From Planctomycetaceae bacterium (GTDB taxonomy: Bacteria; Planctomycetota; Planctomycetia; Planctomycetales; Planctomycetaceae), in contig JALWSL010000322.1 in NCBI GenBank assembly GCA_027080405.1, positions 1 to 6,388 on the forward strand: a DNA stretch of 6,388 bases. Reading direction: 5' to 3'. Shown piece after piece: positions 1 through 6,186 of the stretch. Below the pieces are notes generated by a model. That model saw only the letters and a list, made by a program, of their open reading frames with translations, made no database searches and was not told the origin of the DNA. The first letter of the stretch is position 1. The number at the start of each line of letters is the position of its first letter. Both the position numbers and the translations under genes were made by a program.

Positions 1-1359
1 CTGCGGGGTGTCCAACCCGGCTCCGATCGCCATGACATCCCCTCTGATTTCCTTGGCTGGATCCCACCAGGGAATTCCATCCGCGACCCATTCCCAGGTT
101 AAATCTGACAGCTTCATTCCCTTTGATAGCTCGATTTCGCCGTTGAGAATCCATGTCATAATCACGTAGCGGGTAATCTCATCGAGAATTCCCTGCAGTG
201 TTTCACGGCGGTCTCGGCAAGATCGTTCGTAATGCTGCAAAGCTCCCCGCGATCCGAAGAAGTTGGTGAAGTTCTCGGAGTAAAACGAAAAGGGAATATC
301 GAGTGATTTCATAGCCAGTTGCAACATCGTCAGCGTGAATTCCCGGAACTGATCGCTTGGTTGTTGCGACTCGAGGAATTTCGCATCGTGTCCCGGTTCC
401 ATATCGAGGAAAGCTGGTCCTTTTCCGAAATCGACATCGTATTCCGGTGAATCGTCCTGGTCCGCTGGCGTCTCATCATCCAAATCGACGCCAGTTTTCG
501 CATTCTTGTAATGTCCGTACCCTGAATCAGCTTCTTCTTCCAGGGCGGCAATATCTCGCGTGATCGCAAACGCAAAAAGCTGGGAGATTTTCGCCCGGCT
601 CAAGGCGTAATCGAAATTCTCATACAAGTCACGCATCGTATTCAGGGCGGACGATAGCGGTGATACCCCGCGCACCTGGTCGAAATTATCGACGAAGCCG
701 TTATGCCAAATCATGTTCTTGGCAGGAACGATTCGCTCTGGAATCGTTCGCCGCCCTTTGTCTCGCTTGTAGATGGAATACGCCAGATGTCGGTACGCTA
801 AATCAACTTTGATCCCCTGCACCCACTTTTCACTATTATCTTGTTTGGGTAAATCAGGATCCCGAACCCGATCCCCCTCAATTCCTTGAAGCTGCGAGAT
901 ACGTTTTCCGTTTCGCAGTGTCGAGACCTTGAGGAATCCACAATCGCCATCGACAACGGCCTTCGCTTCAATCAGGCGGATCATTTTCCGCAAAGAGAAC
1001 CGCGCCGAGACATCGCAATGCTTAGGCTTCGACCACGTTTTCAATTTTTGCTCGATCTGCTTATTCAGATTCTCATCTCCGGATCGCATCTGAAAAGAAA
1101 AACTGGCCACATAATCCAGATGCTTCCGAACGATCCAGGCTGCCAGGGCGAAGTTGCGACGTAGATCGCGAGTATTCGACATCAGACGCCGGCGTTTGTT
1201 ACGGTCCAGAACCCGATCCTCGGTTCCGAGATCAAGCGGGGGGGACTTGCGACGATTGCTGTTTTCAGCCGCTGCGTATCCCAATCGCGTCCCTTTTTCA
1301 GGGATGCTGAGAGATTGACCGTTGTCGGTCCAACCCGTGTAGATAAATGAATGACTCAT
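1..1359 (-). CDS. Phage portal protein, lambda family (C-terminus outside window)
   Basis: This is the dodecameric-type portal that sits at one head vertex and forms the channel for DNA entry and exit. The frame is open for 453 codons from the ATG at 1359 to the window edge, so the C-terminus is missing. Features typical of the lambda gpB-like portal family are visible: DLRRNFALAAWIV near residues 65-77, DGDCGFLKV at 137-145, EGDRVRDP at 161-168, RGVSPLSSALN at 230-240, MEPGHD at 320-325, the FGSRGALQ segment at 368-375, and GIPWWDPAKE at 428-437 followed by AIGAGLDTPQ at 444-453. The last block usually lies close to the end of the family's conserved domain, so perhaps 50-100 residues are missing. 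An acidic insert-like stretch occupies about 290-310 (DLDDETPADQDD). The start is supported by the ATGA overlap with the gpW-like stop and an upstream GGGGAG. Function is assigned from motif recall, not a profile search. Confidence 0.9.
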   Translation of the reverse strand, partial: MSHSFIYTGWTDNGQSLSIPEKGTRLGYAAAENSNRRKSPPLDLGTEDRVLDRNKRRRLMSNTRDLRRNFALAAWIVRKHLDYVASFSFQMRSGDENLNKQIEQKLKTWSKPKHCDVSARFSLRKMIRLIEAKAVVDGDCGFLKVSTLRNGKRISQLQGIEGDRVRDPDLPKQDNSEKWVQGIKVDLAYRHLAYSIYKRDKGRRTIPERIVPAKNMIWHNGFVDNFDQVRGVSPLSSALNTMRDLYENFDYALSRAKISQLFAFAITRDIAALEEEADSGYGHYKNAKTGVDLDDETPADQDDSPEYDVDFGKGPAFLDMEPGHDAKFLESQQPSDQFREFTLTMLQLAMKSLDIPFSFYSENFTNFFGSRGALQHYERSCRDRRETLQGILDEITRYVIMTWILNGEIELSKGMKLSDLTWEWVADGIPWWDPAKEIRGDVMAIGAGLDTPQ

Positions 1360-1553
1360 TCGCTCCCCAGGTTTATACTGCCGATGCGTGGGCGTTTTTT
1401 CTTCTGACCGCTCAGCCGTTTCAATTCCGACAGCCGCCGACGCAGATGCTGCAGGTCCAGACGGACCATCTGGCCATCTTCCATTGTTTCGGTGATACCG
1501 GAATTGAGGATGTCCTCAATTTCTGCAATTTCCGTGCTGTAATCGGCGGCCAT
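1356..1553 (-). CDS. gpW-like head-tail connector protein
   Basis: A 65-residue protein resembling phage lambda gpW (68 residues), which binds the portal after packaging, stabilises the filled head and forms the site for the next connector protein. The pattern fits: an N-terminal acidic helix with STEIAEIEDILNSG (residues 6-19), a central turn TETMEDGQMVRLD (21-33), a second amphipathic helix LQHLRRRLSELKRL (34-47), and a basic tail QKKKRPRIG. The ATG at 1553 lies one base after the TGA of the zinc-ribbon gene, with AGGA about eight bases upstream. The frame is open upstream to 1826, but that extension is Arg-rich, unlike the family and overlaps the zinc-ribbon gene, so it is rejected. The stop overlaps the portal start as ATGA. 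Position between terminase and portal matches lambda gene W. Confidence 0.87.
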   Translation of the reverse strand: MAADYSTEIAEIEDILNSGITETMEDGQMVRLDLQHLRRRLSELKRLSGQKKKRPRIGSINLGSE

Positions 1554-1554
1554 A

Positions 1555-1830
1555 TCAAGTCCTATTGTGGTAAGTTCGATCGACTCGTGATTGCAAGCAG
1601 CACTTGCAGCGAGTCCACTGCAAAAGAATATGTGTTGCCGGTTTGCCGTCCGGAGCCAATCCAGAAGTATCGATCTCTTTTTTCTGCTGATACGGGATCC
1701 GCTCGGTTGATCCACATTTCGGACACCTGGTCGCGGTTGTATCCGCTGAGGTACTCGTCGCACTCTTCTTACTGGTCCGCTGTTTTGTAGTCCGAGACGT
1801 TTTTTTCTTTGTCGTTTTAGTGACACTCAT
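1555..1830 (-). CDS. Small zinc-ribbon protein of unknown function
   Basis: A 91-residue protein with a basic, Ser/Thr/Lys-rich, probably disordered N-terminus (about residues 1-35), followed by a likely zinc ribbon: CPKC at 36-39 and CKCC at 75-78, giving two CxxC knuckles about 35 residues apart. Between them lie a polar loop and the hydrophobic strand ATHILLQW (65-72). The start ATG at 1830 overlaps the terminase stop as ATGA, and AAGG lies about ten bases upstream. An in-frame extension to 1938 exists but would run inside terminase. The gene sits exactly where lambda has none, between the large terminase and gpW. Metal binding is inferred from the cysteine spacing. A nucleic-acid or protein-contact role during packaging or late expression is possible but not shown, and I do not recognise a named family. 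Confidence 0.8.
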   Translation of the reverse strand: MSVTKTTKKKTSRTTKQRTSKKSATSTSADTTATRCPKCGSTERIPYQQKKEIDTSGLAPDGKPATHILLQWTRCKCCLQSRVDRTYHNRT

Positions 1831-3872
1831 AGGTATTTCACCTTCCCTTTTTTCTTGGTTGTAATTTTCCCCTGCCTGACGAATCCAGGCGGATAAATCC
1901 CCATCGTGTTGGCCAGCACGCAATTCCCGACAAAACAATCGAACCAGTGGTTTTCAGTCACTCCAGGCGGCAGAGCCCACTCGGTCACCACTCGCCCGCT
2001 ATTTTTATCCTCGATGTCTCTCGGCTTCTCAGCGGCCAGATGTTCTGCCAAAAAGCTGTGTCGATGTTGCGGCCCGCCATAGAGTGTCACACAACCCGTT
2101 TCGCCAATCGGTGACGACAGTCGCCGCATCGCTTGTGATTTCCAAAAGTTTGTGTCATACATTAAATGGCGAATTGTGCGTCCTTTGGCAGGGGGGATGG
2201 TGCATTCCAGCCCCCGCCATTCCCCTTTTTTCTTTTGCCAGGCGGATATCGGGCGTCCCTTGGCGGTGACCGACTTTCCAAAGCTGGGGAGCATCAAACC
2301 GCCGTTGGGTGACTCACGGATAAACGAGCGAATAATGTGCGTGGATTCTCCCCAGGCTGCATCAATCGCCAGGCGTTGCACGCGCGATCCGCTCCCGTCA
2401 TCCCGTTTGTAGGTTCTCCCGAGAATCTTGTCCGTCAGTTCGATCAGCCCCTGGCGTAACGCGACCTCGAATTTTGCTTTGTATTTTTTTTCGAGCGTAT
2501 TGCTGACCCGTTGGGCGACGAATGTTTTCCGGCGTTGCTCCGGAAAAGTACCGTAATCGATAATCCACCCGGTATATTCATCCGCCCAGGCAACTACCAT
2601 CCAGTAGAGCAGTCGGCGTTGCACATCGATAAACGACGTCAGCAGTTGGGCATCTTCAGGTACTTGTCGGCGTTCATAGCCGTTCACCTTCTGGGCGATT
2701 TCTGAGGCGGTCCAATAGACCTCACCAGATAGATCCTCCTCGAGCGGTTGATTCTGATATTCCGAAGCGAATGCCTGGGGATCCCGCAGATAGATATTCA
2801 TTGCGGACTGAATCGCGGAAACCTCACCTTTATTGAATCGGTGTTTCCAATAAACTTCCGCCCCTTCATCCATTGCTTTGCGATTTTTTTTGTAGAATCT
2901 GTTCGATTCGATGTGTGGTCGGTCCTCAACAAGCTCAGATGCTCTTATGTCGGAGTATTGCTCCCACAATTTCATATTCTTTGGCATCGATTTAATCATG
3001 CTGATCCGGATACCGTGCCACTCCGGGTGCAGCTTCCGATTCAGCATCTTGTCCGCCAGATCATCCTGGTAAACCACGGTGCAGGTCATCAGCACGGAAA
3101 TCGTTTTCCCAGGGCCGGACATTCCGAGCAAGTCAGCCGAGATGATTTGTTCGCGGTCCTGATTCTGTTTCGGGCTGCCAGCCGATTCACGTGTTTGCGG
3201 ATCGTCAATCAGGACAATCGATGGCCGAATGACAGTTCCATCCTGCTGGGTGTATTGTCCACCGCGCACCGCCGAAGTAATTCCCCCCACTTCCAGCACT
3301 GCTCCGGAAGCCTCGGAGCCTTTGATGGTCGGAAGCACCACCATGTCTTTATTGAAAACGATATCGGTCGATTGTCCTTTGTACGTTTGCCCTTTAGCCC
3401 GGTTGGCGATCCGTTCCAGCTTGCGTATCGGGTAACAGATTTCCGGAAAGTCCTCGAACAGCAGTTGGTTCTTTTCCAGTTCCAATTTCAATGCATCCAG
3501 CATCTTGACCGCTTTGCCGGAGTCCGCACAAATCAACATCGCGTAACTTTGGTGCCCACAAACCAATGCCCACAAAACAGCCCTGGCACAGATGGTCGAT
3601 TTCCCCGATCCGCGGGGCATGGCGACTGCTTGCAATCCGCCATCAATCACAGCCGACTGGATGAGTCTGATCACGGTCAGGTGATCGGGAGACCAGGCGA
3701 TTGGGAAGGCGTTCGGGAAATAGGTTTCCAGAAAATACTTGAGCGACTTTTTCGCCCTGTTCTTTCGGCGTTTGTTCTTGACCGCCGGGATGGTACCGAT
3801 CGAACGACCAGCCGCAGATTGTTCTGCTTGGCGAGCTGCCGTCCGTTTTTTGTGCTCGTCATACGAACTCAT
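1827..3872 (-). CDS. Terminase large subunit, lambda GpA-like
   Basis: The DNA-packaging motor: an N-terminal ATPase that pumps DNA into the prohead and a C-terminal nuclease that cuts concatemers. Length from the ATG at 3872 is 681 residues (lambda GpA has 641). Visible ATPase motifs are Walker A PRGSGKST (about residues 86-93), Walker B VLIDDPQ (220-226) and a coupling-motif candidate SVLMTCTVVY (259-268). The C-terminal half carries acidic residues fitting an RNase H-like nuclease: SFIDVQ (D about 416), LAIDAAWGE (D about 504) and NHWFDCFVGN (D about 645), the last resembling the GpA C-terminal block. The frame extends upstream to a TTG at 3935, but those 21 residues lack a good ribosome site and look unlike the family. 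ATG 3872 (MSSYDEHKK) has GGGGTG close upstream. The stop overlaps the zinc-ribbon start as ATGA. Partner proteins would be the portal downstream and an unidentified small subunit. Confidence 0.93.
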   Translation of the reverse strand: MSSYDEHKKRTAARQAEQSAAGRSIGTIPAVKNKRRKNRAKKSLKYFLETYFPNAFPIAWSPDHLTVIRLIQSAVIDGGLQAVAMPRGSGKSTICARAVLWALVCGHQSYAMLICADSGKAVKMLDALKLELEKNQLLFEDFPEICYPIRKLERIANRAKGQTYKGQSTDIVFNKDMVVLPTIKGSEASGAVLEVGGITSAVRGGQYTQQDGTVIRPSIVLIDDPQTRESAGSPKQNQDREQIISADLLGMSGPGKTISVLMTCTVVYQDDLADKMLNRKLHPEWHGIRISMIKSMPKNMKLWEQYSDIRASELVEDRPHIESNRFYKKNRKAMDEGAEVYWKHRFNKGEVSAIQSAMNIYLRDPQAFASEYQNQPLEEDLSGEVYWTASEIAQKVNGYERRQVPEDAQLLTSFIDVQRRLLYWMVVAWADEYTGWIIDYGTFPEQRRKTFVAQRVSNTLEKKYKAKFEVALRQGLIELTDKILGRTYKRDDGSGSRVQRLAIDAAWGESTHIIRSFIRESPNGGLMLPSFGKSVTAKGRPISAWQKKKGEWRGLECTIPPAKGRTIRHLMYDTNFWKSQAMRRLSSPIGETGCVTLYGGPQHRHSFLAEHLAAEKPRDIEDKNSGRVVTEWALPPGVTENHWFDCFVGNCVLANTMGIYPPGFVRQGKITTKKKGKVKYL

Positions 3873-3904
3873 CCGCACCCCGCGAAAGAAAGTGTGCTTG
3901 ATAT

Positions 3905-3931
3905 ACCCGCTGTTCCCTATGGGGGACGGGT
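3905..3931 (-). other. Imperfect hairpin in the terminase leader
   Basis: An ACCCG/CGGGT outer stem (3905-3909 with 3927-3931) encloses a TCCC/GGGA inner stem, with a four-base bulge on one side. It lies in the 103-base gap between the small membrane protein and the chosen terminase start, the longest non-coding gap in the window. No clear U-tract follows on the minus strand, so it does not look like a standard terminator. It might be an RNA processing or translation-control structure, or chance. Confidence 0.35.
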
Positions 3932-3975
3932 GCAAACCCTGGAAAATTAGTACCTATTGAGCGTTCGGTAACCAG

Positions 3976-4188
3976 TCAGAAGGGTGGCTTGCCGATTGGC
4001 GGCTTGGGGATGCCGAGGTGATTCTCGATGTGATCAACACGATTTTCAAGTTGCTCGTGACTGCCAGTGAGCTTCTCAAAACCTTTGACGATGTCGCACA
4101 TCCGCTGATACATGGCACCACACCAGAATACGGCACCGGCAATCAGGCCGACTACAGTAATGAATTCATAGAGGGAGAGACCAAACAT
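3976..4188 (-). CDS. Small single-span membrane protein with coiled coil
   Basis: A 70-residue protein. Residues about 6-26 (YEFITVVGLIAGAVFWCGA region) form one hydrophobic helix; residues about 27-58 (MYQRMCDIVKGFEKL, then HEQLENRVDHIENHLG) show heptad-like hydrophobic spacing suggesting a coiled coil; the end is Pro-rich (GIPKPPIGKPPF). The ATG at 4188 overlaps the nuclease stop in a TGATG, so the two are probably translationally coupled. A TTG one codon upstream is also possible. Small membrane proteins with a short coiled coil next to phage lysis or packaging genes are often holin-, antiholin- or spanin-like, but the sequence shows no diagnostic motif, and the order (membrane span first, coiled coil second) is opposite to XhlA-type proteins. 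Function is unknown. Confidence 0.75.
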   Translation of the reverse strand: MFGLSLYEFITVVGLIAGAVFWCGAMYQRMCDIVKGFEKLTGSHEQLENRVDHIENHLGIPKPPIGKPPF

Positions 4189-4538
4189 CAAGATTCTCTT
4201 TCCTTGCTCGCGAAACCAGATGCAACCTGCAGGGCAGATAAATCAACCCCGTCACTCTTACGCACAATGTGACCCAGCACGCGACCAAACGACATCGAAT
4301 CCCCAAACTTACCCTCAGCGTCAATAGGAACAGAGACGCTGACGTCCTGCCCCTGCGCTTCTTTTTGCAGGTTCTTCTTTGATTTGATTCCCTTGGCTTT
4401 CTCGACCAGATCGGTTGTCCGAGTCTCTGGGGCCCAGCAATCCAACAGACGAATACGAATGGTTCGCTTGATCTCCACCTCGACAGTGTCGCCGTCGATT
4501 ACCTTGGTGACTTTGGCGGGGAATGTCAGTCCAAACAT
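4188..4538 (-). CDS. Staphylococcal nuclease-like (thermonuclease fold) protein
   Basis: A 116-residue protein with the SNase beta-barrel pattern: VTKVIDGDTVEVEI (residues 10-23), IRIRLLDCWAPETR (27-40), and FGRVLGHIV (84-92) followed by DGVDLSALQVASGFA (96-110). Aligned by eye with S. aureus nuclease, D17 matches Asp21, R30 matches Arg35, E38 matches the general-base Glu43 and R86 matches Arg87. The calcium ligand Asp40 falls on W35, so metal binding may differ; D33 is nearby. The preferred start is ATG 4538, with GGAAG about eight bases upstream. A GTG at 4598 would add 20 residues with a short hydrophobic run, possibly a weak export signal. Likely activity is a metal-dependent phosphodiesterase on DNA or RNA. 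Next to terminase it could act in packaging or in host nucleic-acid degradation; both are inference. Confidence 0.85.
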   Translation of the reverse strand: MFGLTFPAKVTKVIDGDTVEVEIKRTIRIRLLDCWAPETRTTDLVEKAKGIKSKKNLQKEAQGQDVSVSVPIDAEGKFGDSMSFGRVLGHIVRKSDGVDLSALQVASGFASKERES

Positions 4539-4567
4539 GGCAGGGCTTCCGATTATGAGAAAGCAAA

Positions 4568-4600
4568 GCGTGGTAGAATCTGAGAGGCGAGCCACCACGC
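4568..4600 (-). other. Inverted repeat upstream of the nuclease gene
   Basis: A perfect 7-base inverted repeat, GCGTGGT (4568-4574) and ACCACGC (4594-4600), with a 19-base loop, lies in the 81-base gap between the 226-residue gene and the nuclease ATG. On the minus strand the stem is followed by TTTGCTTTCT, so it could act as a weak attenuator, or it could mask the alternative GTG start at 4598. The long loop and interrupted T-run make a strong terminator unlikely. Confidence 0.35.
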
Positions 4601-4619
4601 CCTGCTGAGGAAGGGAACA

Positions 4620-5300
4620 TTACGCTTTCGGTTTATCATCGGGTTTCGCAATTTCAGTGCCCACGACATCATCTGCCATCGCTTCAGTTGCCGTCGTTCC
4701 CTGGGCAATACGGCGGCGATTCTTCTCGCCACCACGTTGCTGCAACAGGACAAAAATGGAGTCGAGCAAGGCCAAAATCATTGCTGATTGGGATTTGGGG
4801 ATGGTTGTGCCGTACCCTTGACAATCAAGGTTCGACGTTTCTTTCACTGCTCGGTCGATCATTGTGACCAGCGATACCAGATCCTTGTTTTTTCGGTTCT
4901 GCACCTGGGGAATGTTGGGATCGGCACCACTGAAGTCATAAGGCAACTCGTTTTCATCGCCGATGGAAGAGGGCATCACAACATCATCTTCCGAAAGCGG
5001 TTTTCCTTGCGTGTACCGTTCCAGAAGTGTCTGCGATTCATCAGCGGCATCTTTGTCTGTCTTGGCATTTAACGCGATCTGATCCGCCAGTGACTTCTCC
5101 GTCGTCACAATGGCGATCGTCTTGCGGATGCGTCCGGCTTCATCGGCAAATAGCTGGTTGAGTGGATCATCCCAGCCCCCCGCCGAATCCCATTCACCAC
5201 GCAGGCAGATTTGTTCCCGCCACGCCATGAAATCGCTGATAACCTGACGACAACCCCAGTTTTTGACATTCTTCCTTGTTTGAGCAAATGAATTATTCAT
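4620..5300 (-). CDS. Protein of unknown function upstream of the nuclease
   Basis: A 226-residue soluble-looking protein that I do not recognise. The N-terminal 60 residues are rich in aromatic and charged residues (NWGCRQVISDFMAWREQICLRG near 14-35, GGWDDPLNQLFADEAG near 41-56). Residues 57-100 are probably helical and polar, 101-135 are acidic and loop-like with several prolines, 136-155 and 170-190 (QSAMILALLDSIFVLLQQRG) are likely amphipathic helices, and the C-terminus is charged and probably disordered. No signal peptide, Cys-pair or nucleotide-binding motif is visible. The ATG at 5300 has AAGGA six bases upstream and starts nine bases after the collagen-like gene stops. It could be a divergent packaging accessory or small terminase, since it lies upstream of terminase, but no N-terminal helix-turn-helix is evident. 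Confidence 0.75.
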   Translation of the reverse strand: MNNSFAQTRKNVKNWGCRQVISDFMAWREQICLRGEWDSAGGWDDPLNQLFADEAGRIRKTIAIVTTEKSLADQIALNAKTDKDAADESQTLLERYTQGKPLSEDDVVMPSSIGDENELPYDFSGADPNIPQVQNRKNKDLVSLVTMIDRAVKETSNLDCQGYGTTIPKSQSAMILALLDSIFVLLQQRGGEKNRRRIAQGTTATEAMADDVVGTEIAKPDDKPKA

Positions 5301-5309
5301 TGTGTTCCT

Positions 5310-6185
5310 TCACACTTGATTGTTTTCGATAGCATACTTATTGGCGATCCACTGCAACTGGCTGACGCCCACCAATTGATCGCCAAGAACTCCGGTTTCC
5401 CCTCTGGCCGCCCGTTGTACCGCCTCTCGGTAGAGATCCGGTGCCGGGATCTCCACATACTCATCTGAGCCATCATTTTGCACTACGTTCCCCCGGTAGC
5501 CTCCCACCGGCGGCGGGCGTTGTTCCTGGTAACGACGTTGTTGTTGCGGTGATTTCTTTTTGCGACCAAACAGGAACCATCCAGCGTATCCAGTGAATGC
5601 TGTGGCAATGGCACCGCCCAGAGGTCCGGCGTACGCGGTTCCCACAAGTCCAGCCAAAGGGGTGAGCAGTTTTGTGATCCAGGGGGTTCGATTCTTTTCA
5701 TCGGTCCGAATAGCAGCTGCCTTGGTTTCGCCAGCAGGGCGGGACGGCGGAGTCTGGGGAGGTTTTTTCTTTTTTTTGTCGGCAATTTGCTTGTTCAGAT
5801 GGTTGATTACCTGATTGAGCCGGTTTTCGACATCTTCCATTCGTTCTGGTAGATCGCCAACAGTTCCAGGTGGTCCGGGCGGTCCTGCTGGACCAGGCGG
5901 ACCAGGCCTTCCTTGTGGGCCGGTCAATCCGCGAATTCCCCTTTCCCTGGCAATGGCTCCCAGCTCAACTTCCAGCCGCTGAACTGCAGTTTTCAGTGCA
6001 CTGAATTCATCGAAGGTCACCGTGTGCTGATAGCTTCCGGTGTATCCTTTGGGTGTCGCACAATTTGGCAGTCGGTTAGTGTAGGGAGGGCGATTCGCAA
6101 CATTTTTCTGAACTGTTGACTGGCACTTCCCTTTTGCTGGCATCAAGCCAACAATGATCAGGATGATAAGTAGACGAGAAACCAT
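5310..6185 (-). CDS. Exported collagen-repeat protein with C-terminal hydrophobic segment
   Basis: A 291-residue modular protein. Residues 1-22 look like a signal peptide (MVSRLLIILIIVGLMPAKG, with no clean lipobox at C21). A short coiled coil (about 58-80, FSALKTAVQRLEVELGAIA) precedes ten continuous Gly-X-Y triplets (83-112), several of them GPP or GPA. A second coiled coil follows (about 113-136, ERMEDVENRLNQVINHLNKQ), then a five-Lys run and a Pro-rich linker. Residues about 169-207 are Gly/Ala-rich and hydrophobic (ITKLLTPLAGLVGTAYAG, then GAIATAFTGYAGWFLFG), suggesting a membrane hairpin or long span before RKKK. The last 80 residues are polar. Coiled coils flanking a collagen stretch suggest a trimer. 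Phage collagen repeats usually occur in tail fibres, but the signal peptide and hydrophobic segment instead point to the host envelope. The ATG at 6185 has GGGGG four bases upstream and starts one base after the upstream stop. Confidence 0.85.
   Translation of the reverse strand: MVSRLLIILIIVGLMPAKGKCQSTVQKNVANRPPYTNRLPNCATPKGYTGSYQHTVTFDEFSALKTAVQRLEVELGAIARERGIRGLTGPQGRPGPPGPAGPPGPPGTVGDLPERMEDVENRLNQVINHLNKQIADKKKKKPPQTPPSRPAGETKAAAIRTDEKNRTPWITKLLTPLAGLVGTAYAGPLGGAIATAFTGYAGWFLFGRKKKSPQQQRRYQEQRPPPVGGYRGNVVQNDGSDEYVEIPAPDLYREAVQRAARGETGVLGDQLVGVSQLQWIANKYAIENNQV
5769..5777 (-). other. A-rich slippery tract (A AAA AAG in frame)
   Basis: Codons 137-141 of the collagen-like gene are AAA AAA AAG AAA AAA. 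The in-frame heptamer A AAA AAG is the same kind of slippery site used in bacterial dnaX and some insertion sequences. A -1 shift here would add 23 residues and stop at a TGA, giving a product of about 162 residues without the hydrophobic C-terminal segment. No stimulatory hairpin or upstream Shine-Dalgarno-like element was identified, so use of the site is speculative. Confidence 0.3.
5850..5939 (-). repeat. Collagen-type Gly-X-Y repeat tract (ten triplets)
   Basis: Thirty codons (residues 83-112 of the collagen-like protein) have glycine at every third position: 83, 86, 89, 92, 95, 98, 101, 104, 107 and 110. The core is GRP GPP GPA GPP GPP. Short tracts like this normally need flanking trimerisation domains to form a stable triple helix, and coiled-coil candidates lie on both sides. 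Confidence 0.92.
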
Positions 6186-6186
6186 T

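Noticed and set aside
886..1164. 92-codon plus-strand frame inside the portal region
   Set aside because: It is antisense to conserved portal motifs and has no domain features.
1347..1790. 147-codon plus-strand open frame opposite gpW and the zinc-ribbon gene
   Set aside because: The opposite strand carries two coherent, coupled genes with family features; this frame shows none.
1554..1826. In-frame N-terminal extension of the gpW-like gene
   Set aside because: It would overlap the zinc-ribbon gene fully, is Arg-rich and unlike gpW, and the ATG at 1553 has a good ribosome site and gives the family's usual length.
1831..1938. In-frame N-terminal extension of the zinc-ribbon gene
   Set aside because: It would lie inside the terminase 3' end. 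The ATG at 1830 forms an ATGA overlap with the terminase stop, as at the gpW/portal junction.
3873..3935. TTG-initiated extension of terminase
   Set aside because: TTG is a rare start, it has no well-spaced ribosome site, and the added residues do not resemble the family. It is not fully excluded.
2748..3950. 400-codon plus-strand open frame antisense to terminase
   Set aside because: It lies almost wholly opposite the terminase coding region, its translation has no recognisable domain, and the opposite strand carries clear ATPase and nuclease motifs. It is a long antisense shadow.
3930..3980. Possible promoter on the minus strand before terminase (CTGACT, 17 bases, TAGGTA)
   Set aside because: The -10 match is poor, and such matches are common by chance; not enough to list as a promoter.
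4186..4538. Both the nuclease and the small membrane protein begin MFGL
   Set aside because: The similarity stops after four residues and the upstream bases differ, so it is most likely coincidence and not a duplicated start region.
5483..5785. 100-codon minus-strand frame overlapping the collagen-like gene
   Set aside because: It overlaps the main frame completely and starts from a TTG with no ribosome site. It would matter only after a +1 (or -2) shift, which the A AAA AAG site does not predict.
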